Assembly (NCBI RefSeq): GCF_026745355.1
Contig: NC_079202.1
Coordinates: 40,500,715-40,564,714 of the forward strand
Length of the DNA stretch: 64,000 bases
Reading direction: 5' to 3'
Source of the DNA: Beta vulgaris subsp. vulgaris
Lineage: Eukaryota > Streptophyta > Magnoliopsida > Caryophyllales > Amaranthaceae
Shown: one piece after another, positions 59,194 through 64,000 of the stretch
How the letters are laid out: each line of letters starts with the position of its first letter
Position numbering within the stretch: position 1 is the stretch's first letter
Position numbers and translations under genes: made by a program
The notes under the pieces: generated by a model
What the model was told of the DNA's origin: nothing
Database searches by the model: none
What the model saw: only the letters and a program-made list of their open reading frames with translations

Positions 59194-59779
59194 CTAGCCT
59201 TAATAGAGGTGTCAATTCAGTTCAACAGTTCAGTTATGGTTATAACCAAACAGTTCAGTTGATATCAGTTCAGTTTGTATCAGTTGAAATAATTAACAGT
59301 TCAGTTCAGTTCAGTTAACAAACTTTTCAGTTCAGTTTAATTCAGTTTTTTTCCTTTCCATTTTCAGTTCAGTTCAGTTGCAGTTTAAATCAGTTTTAAC
59401 CAAACAGTTAAACCAACCAACGGTTGAATCCATATCAGTTAAAATTTGTTGCAGTTGTTTTCATTTTCGTTTCGGTTTATTTCAGTTATTGACGAAAACC
59501 ACATAACTTCAACGATAATCGCATCGGTTCGGGTAGAAGTTAGTCACACTCTTGTATTTGTTCGGGAAAAATTGTGCTTCATGTCGGTTTTGGCCATGTG
59601 TTTTTTCGGGCCTGGTTAAAAATTAATGCAACAAATAAGTGTTGTCGACACTTCCACAATTGCCTCGAAAAAACAGTTGTACTTCATAAAAACGTGAATG
59701 AAAGTGACATCGGTTAAAGTGTACTTTATTAGTAATATAAATGATTTGGAATAAGAAAAATTTATGTTAATGTCTTACT

Positions 59780-60740
59780 CTTAATGTATTAGTTCAATGG
59801 ATTAATATATCTATAATCGATGTAAAATAAGTTGATTATGGATTAGCTCAAGGTGTCTATGTGAATCGATAAGTGAAATCAAGATAACAATACTCCATTT
59901 AAGTTAATCGTTAACAAGTTATATTCAATTTGAAACTCACATATCTTAGCCAAACTAAAAGAAATTACAATTGATATTAGATTAGATGAATGTATCAACG
60001 TAAGTCGATAAAGTAATTGAAACTCAAAACGTTTACTTAAATTGAAACATGTTGTTATTTGAATGAGTGTATCAATGTAAGTCGATAAACTAGTTCAAGA
60101 TAATAATAGTACTCTACTTAAGTTAATCATCTTTTTAAGTTGAATTCATTTCGGAACTGAAAGCATCTAATTGAGTTGCAACAAATGTAGAACAATGGAC
60201 CTCAGTATATTGGTTCAATATAACAATACTCCATTTAAGTTAATCGTCTCTAAGTTAAGTTCATATTGAAACTCAAAACATCTACTTTAACAGTACCCTA
60301 AGTTTAATTCAAGATAATAACAATACTCTGCTTAAGTTAATCATCTTTAAGTTGAATTCATTTCGGAACCGAAAGCATCTAATTCAAACAGATGTAAAAC
60401 AATATAACTCAGTAGATTGGTTCAATATAACAATGCTTCATTTAAGTTAATCGTCTCTAAGTTAAATTCATATTGTAACTCAAAACATCTAATTTGAATT
60501 AAAACAAGTTAATATTGGATTAGATCGATGTATCGATGTAAGTCGATTAGCTAATTCAAGATGGCGTAAGTTCGTTTAAGATAATGGATATTGGATAATA
60601 TCAACAAATGTATCAATGTAAGTTAAGTAATTAACCTAATAGAAGATACAATACTCTATCTAAGGCTAATCGTCTTTAAGTTAAATTCATTTGAAACCCA
60701 AATCATCTAATTGAATTGAAACAAGTAGTTAATTATTGTT
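59780..60740 (+). repeat. Degenerate tandem repeat (AATACTCYATTTAAGTTAATC)
   Basis: A marker TTTAAGTTAATCGTCTYTAAG followed by TTAAATTCATATTGAAACTC and CATCTAATTTGAATTGAAAC recurs near 59890, 60108, 60225, 60320, 60430 and 60648, interleaved with GTATCAATGTAAGTCGATAA. Spacing is irregular, 95-220 bp. Confidence 0.8.
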
Positions 60741-61479
60741 ACTATGTCGTAGTAAACCTTATTGCTTATCAGTAAGATACTGATATGAAAAGCGAAAATT
60801 CGTATATGTAGTATACTATAAGCTAAGGTCTAGTACTGATTAAGGCTTGTTATAACTTATATAAGTTCACTTAACTGAATACAATCAAATTATAGCCGAG
60901 TAATAGTAAATATTTGTATAAGTAAGGTTATAAGAAATATACCTTAATAGAAGAAATAATCGTAGATTAATATAAGTTTATAACCAATAACTTAAGTATT
61001 AATGTAAGACCTATACAAGTAGTAGTAGTATGTTAACTGTTATTGTGTTACGTCTTACATGTTAGCATTAAATTAAACCCTAATCACCGCATGTAACATG
61101 TTCACATATTTTTAAATTATAAATTTAGAAAAATAATTTCTTTAAAAACAATAATACTAATTTAGTTTCGAAAGTTTCTAATTTCTATTAATTTCTAGTA
61201 ATTACTACTAATTTCTAAAGTTAGTAAATAATAATATTAGAACTAGAAATTAGAATACTCAAATCATAATAATATCAAAATACAATACTTGTTTATTAGT
61301 AGTTTAGGCTTTTTTTTGTTTAAGAACAAGACATTGAATTGAGAAAGATGAGAATCTAGCCATTGATTAAGTTAGCAATCCATGTCATTGACAACTCTCA
61401 ATTCTCATTGGTCAAAAATTGATGTCAAAGATTATGAATTAAGACCATTGATTTGATAAAGATCAAAATCCAACCATTG

Positions 61480-62060
61480 ATTTAAACCCTTTCTAACCCT
61501 AACCCCATCTTCCCTCCTCCTCCTCATCCTTCAGCCTCCTTCACTCTCACTTCTCCCTCAACCGATTCTACTCCTCCCTCTCATGGTAGATCTCCTTCAA
61601 CTTTCTCTCTTTGCGGCCATTACTTTTCCTCAGACAGAAGGTAGACCAAACTAGCAGTAGGTGAATTGGATAATACCGACTATCATTTGCGGCCATTACT
61701 TTTCCTCAGACAGAAGGTAGAGCAAACTAGCAAACTTTCTCTCATTCGTCGGTGGTGGCGGTTTGGCCGTTCGATTATGGTGGTGTCCTTCGTTTCATTC
61801 ATTACCTTTCCTCTTCTTTTCCCTTTTTTTTTTGTATTAGATCTTCACTTCCCCTGTTCTGTTAATATTTTTTTCTTCTTCTTCTTTGCTCTTTTCTTCG
61901 TATTTCAGTATAAGTAAAGCTTTTACTGTAATTTTTTTTTTTTTGTTTTTTGTGTAACTTTTAGATCTTGTTTTCATTTTTGTAATGAATGAATGTAATT
62001 GTGAAGTAATTGGATTTTACCCAGATTTATACATGTTTTTTATAAAGTTCGAATTTGATA
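61480..62060 (+). other. Gene-leader-like region in the hAT-like element, no coding region confirmed
   Basis: CT-rich sequence (CCTCCTCCTCCTCATCC, CTCTCACTTCTCCCTC) with CCCTAACCCC before it and a T-rich intron-like tract after it looks like the 5' untranslated exon and first intron of a plant gene, perhaps captured. A 47-bp direct repeat (61610-61656 and 61686-61732; TTTGCGGCCATTACTTTTCC start) differs at one base. The only frame (61666-61917) is hydrophobic and T-run driven, and I do not accept it as a gene. Confidence 0.4.
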
Positions 62061-62127
62061 TATTTTTTTTATTTGCTTTGATATATGTAGATTTATGCTT
62101 GGTTTGTTTATATCTTCCTTAGAATAC

Positions 62128-62312
62128 CTGAAATTGGTTCAGATTTTAGTGTGTATTTTTGTTATTTTCTATGTATTTTTATTTTTTTTATTGTAATTTA
62201 GTTGTTAATTTCTTGCTGTACTGAAATTGGTTCAGATTTTGGTGTGTATTTTTGTTATTTTCTATGTATTTTTATTTTTTTATTGTAATTTAGTTGTTAA
62301 TTTCTTGCTGTA
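62128..62312 (+). repeat. Tandem duplication of a 92/93-bp unit
   Basis: Both units run from CTGAAATTGGTTCAGATTTT to TTAATTTCTTGCTGTA (62128-62220 and 62221-62312) and differ by one substitution and one T in a T run. The near identity shows a recent duplication. Confidence 0.95.
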
Positions 62313-63416
62313 AACATGTGTAAAAGCTCCTCAGCAAGATCATGTTCTTTCTTTTTATTATCTCAATGTCACCCATGGAGCATAGGGGAAATTGTTCTTT
62401 TTATCCACGCAGAAATGATGGTTAAATACTTACATATACTTTATTTTAGGATGTGTAGCAAATGTTTCATATTCACTAGTTTAGGGATAGAGTAGGGTTA
62501 CTCGCTTCAACTTAAGTGTTGGAGAGAAGATTGGAAGGATGGATCTATTTCAGTATCACTTGTTTAATTTGAGAAATAGAAGAGGTAGTAGCAATCCTTG
62601 TCTAATTTGAGAAACAAAAACTGTAAAATTAATTAGACAAAAGATTGGCCACAATTAATGAAATAGTAGTTTTACTTGAATACGGGTAACAAATTTTTAA
62701 TTGTGTGGAAAACGTAAATAATATCGGGCAAAGAAATTTATAGAAGTAACTATCGCCTAAAATCTTACAAGATGGGCGACGTAGTGTATGAATGTGACGC
62801 CCCAAGATGGGCAACAAATATAGAAATCGTGGCACATGCTTCCTAGTATGGGGGAGTGGGGACACAATCTGATATTTAGACGTCCTAGCCTTGGGGCGAC
62901 GCTAATAGAGTGACAAACCTAGCGTCAAAATATAATTTATCTCCCAATTTTGAGCACATGCTTTATTTTGACGCTCAAGTATATTAAAGGCTGACACAGT
63001 GTGAGTTCATTTTCTGTGTTTCTATGTGAATTGGAGGTACTATCATAAATTTGGCTAATATGTGAATTCGGTTCGTGTACAATTAAAAATCAGTTTAAAA
63101 AAGTTCAGTTTGAATCAGTTCAGTTCAGTTTCAGTTTCAGTTTGAATCAGTTCAGTTAATTCAGTTAAATATTCAGTTCAGTTCAGTTGATTGATCAACT
63201 TTTCAGTTTTTCACAGTTATTTTCAGTTACAGTTTGTTTCAGTTCAGTTGCAGTTCAGTTTTGGTTTTTCATTTACAGTTTATTTCAGTTTCAGTTTAGC
63301 ATTTTTCAGTTGATTTCAGTTACAGTTACTCCCAGTTCAGTTTAATTCAGTTTAAATTTCAGTTTGTTCAGTTCAACCAGCAGTTTATTAACCAAATTGA
63401 CAGCTCTACTAGCCTA

Positions 63417-64000
63417 CTAGGTTTGCTTAATTGTAATACAGAGGAGAAAAGAAAAATAAGCGTGTATATCCTAAACCAACTATAACTTTGCCATATGTAT
63501 CCTCGTCAACTTAAAACAAATAGACGCGGGTGATTTACCATACAAAATTCTCTACGTAAACTGCTTTTTTTTAATTTGCCGCCATTAAGCCGCAATTCTT
63601 AACCTATAAATAAGCTACTAAACTTTAGTATCTTGGCAGGAGAGCAGTAAGGAAAACAAAAAAAAAGAAAAAAAAAGAGGGTGTTTGAGAATAAGATTAG
63701 TAAGTTAAAAAAGGGTACCATCAGTATTATCAGGTACATTGTTAAATACCCCTTCTTAATATTGTTTTGCTATAATGTATTGTTATATTAACATTTTTAG
63801 ATAAACTATTAGTAGAAAAATGGTTTTCCTAATAATAAAGATACATTGTGATTTACAAATAATGTGTTTATAATGAAAATGGTATTTGTCACCTTATGAT
63901 TTATGTACAAGGTGATTCTAAAAAGACTATCATATGTGGTAATAATGAGGTTATATAAAGATGTTACTGTGATAAAATAAAATGAAGGTTCGTGGTGGAG
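63417..64000. other. AT-rich DNA at the window end
   Basis: No gene or repeat recognised. An A-rich stretch lies at 63651-63679. Confidence 0.5.

Larger units (their letters stand above)
59204..63408. mobile_element. 4.2-kb hAT-like element with CAGTT-rich ends
   Basis: Left end TAGAGGTGTCAATTCAG and right end, in reverse, TAGAGCTGTCAATTTGG. Flanks CTAGCCTT (59194-59201) and CTAGCCTA (63409-63416) look like an 8-bp target duplication with one mismatch and two extra bases on the left. CAGTTCAGTT motifs fill 59215-59480 and 63085-63390. The interior has tandem repeats and a gene-like CT-rich region, but no transposase I can read. Confidence 0.65.

Noticed and set aside
61666..61917. 83-codon frame with a hydrophobic phenylalanine-rich tail
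   Set aside because: The tail is translation of T-rich intron-like sequence. The start overlaps a duplicated leader segment, so it is unlikely to be a membrane protein.
1..64000. tRNA, rRNA or small-RNA genes
   Set aside because: I looked for tRNA-like boxes and found only primer-binding sites of LTR elements (22015 and 47243, and the TGGCGCTGTCTG type near 28689). A tRNAscan-SE run would be decisive.

Overview
The window is nuclear DNA of a flowering plant, most likely a eudicot with a repeat-rich genome. The evidence is GT-AG split genes, AT-rich intergenic DNA, plant-type transposon families (Tat-lineage and chromovirus Ty3/gypsy, Ty1/copia, plant L1 LINE, Stowaway and Tourist-like MITEs, MULEs, hAT, Helitrons) and no bacterial-style gene packing. 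I could not place the species. Most of the sequence is transposable elements, many of them nested.

Only two host genes could be assembled. (1) A minus-strand gene at 27819-19046 encodes a 151-residue thioredoxin-like protein of the TXNL4B/Dim2 family. It has four exons spread over 8.8 kb, and its second and third introns are swollen by a MULE, two Stowaway MITEs, a hAT-like element and a Ty3/gypsy fragment. A Stowaway and a whole LTR element lie directly upstream of its TATA box. (2) A small plus-strand gene at 12535-13070 has two exons and encodes a 120-residue basic, coiled-coil-like protein that I do not recognise.

Layout. 1-6713: 3' part of a Tat/Retand-like Ty3/gypsy element with pol remnants, 43-bp tandem repeats, a four-exon gene on the opposite strand, and the 3' LTR. 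6714-12155: AT-rich DNA with an LTR-like block ending at 10393, a hAT end and a Helitron. 12535-13070: the small gene. 13786-17447: Stowaway, a MULE with long inverted ends, a LINE RNase H relic and a Tourist-like MITE made of a CTGAA array. 19046-27819: the TXNL4B-like gene. 28359-33410: a complete non-coding LTR element with three kinds of tandem array. 34847-42808: a 1.2-kb tandem duplication whose second copy holds a full-length L1 LINE at 36377-41903. 43055-45766: hAT MITE, Helitron, TA microsatellite and MULE. 45973-59193: a decayed chromovirus carrying a 5.57-kb solo-LTR-like insertion and a hAT insertion in its pol gene, with a copia fragment in its 5' LTR region. 59204-63408: a 4.2-kb hAT-like element with CAGTT-rich ends.

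The strongest observations are structural. There are exact target-site duplications that resolve the nesting order, a spliced antisense gene inside the Tat element, an ATGA overlap joining the two LINE reading frames, three MULEs that share a C-rich then G-rich core, and a hAT insertion flanked by an inverted copy of its target. I found no CRISPR array, tRNA or rRNA. No wholly new system is proven here; the best candidates are listed as findings.
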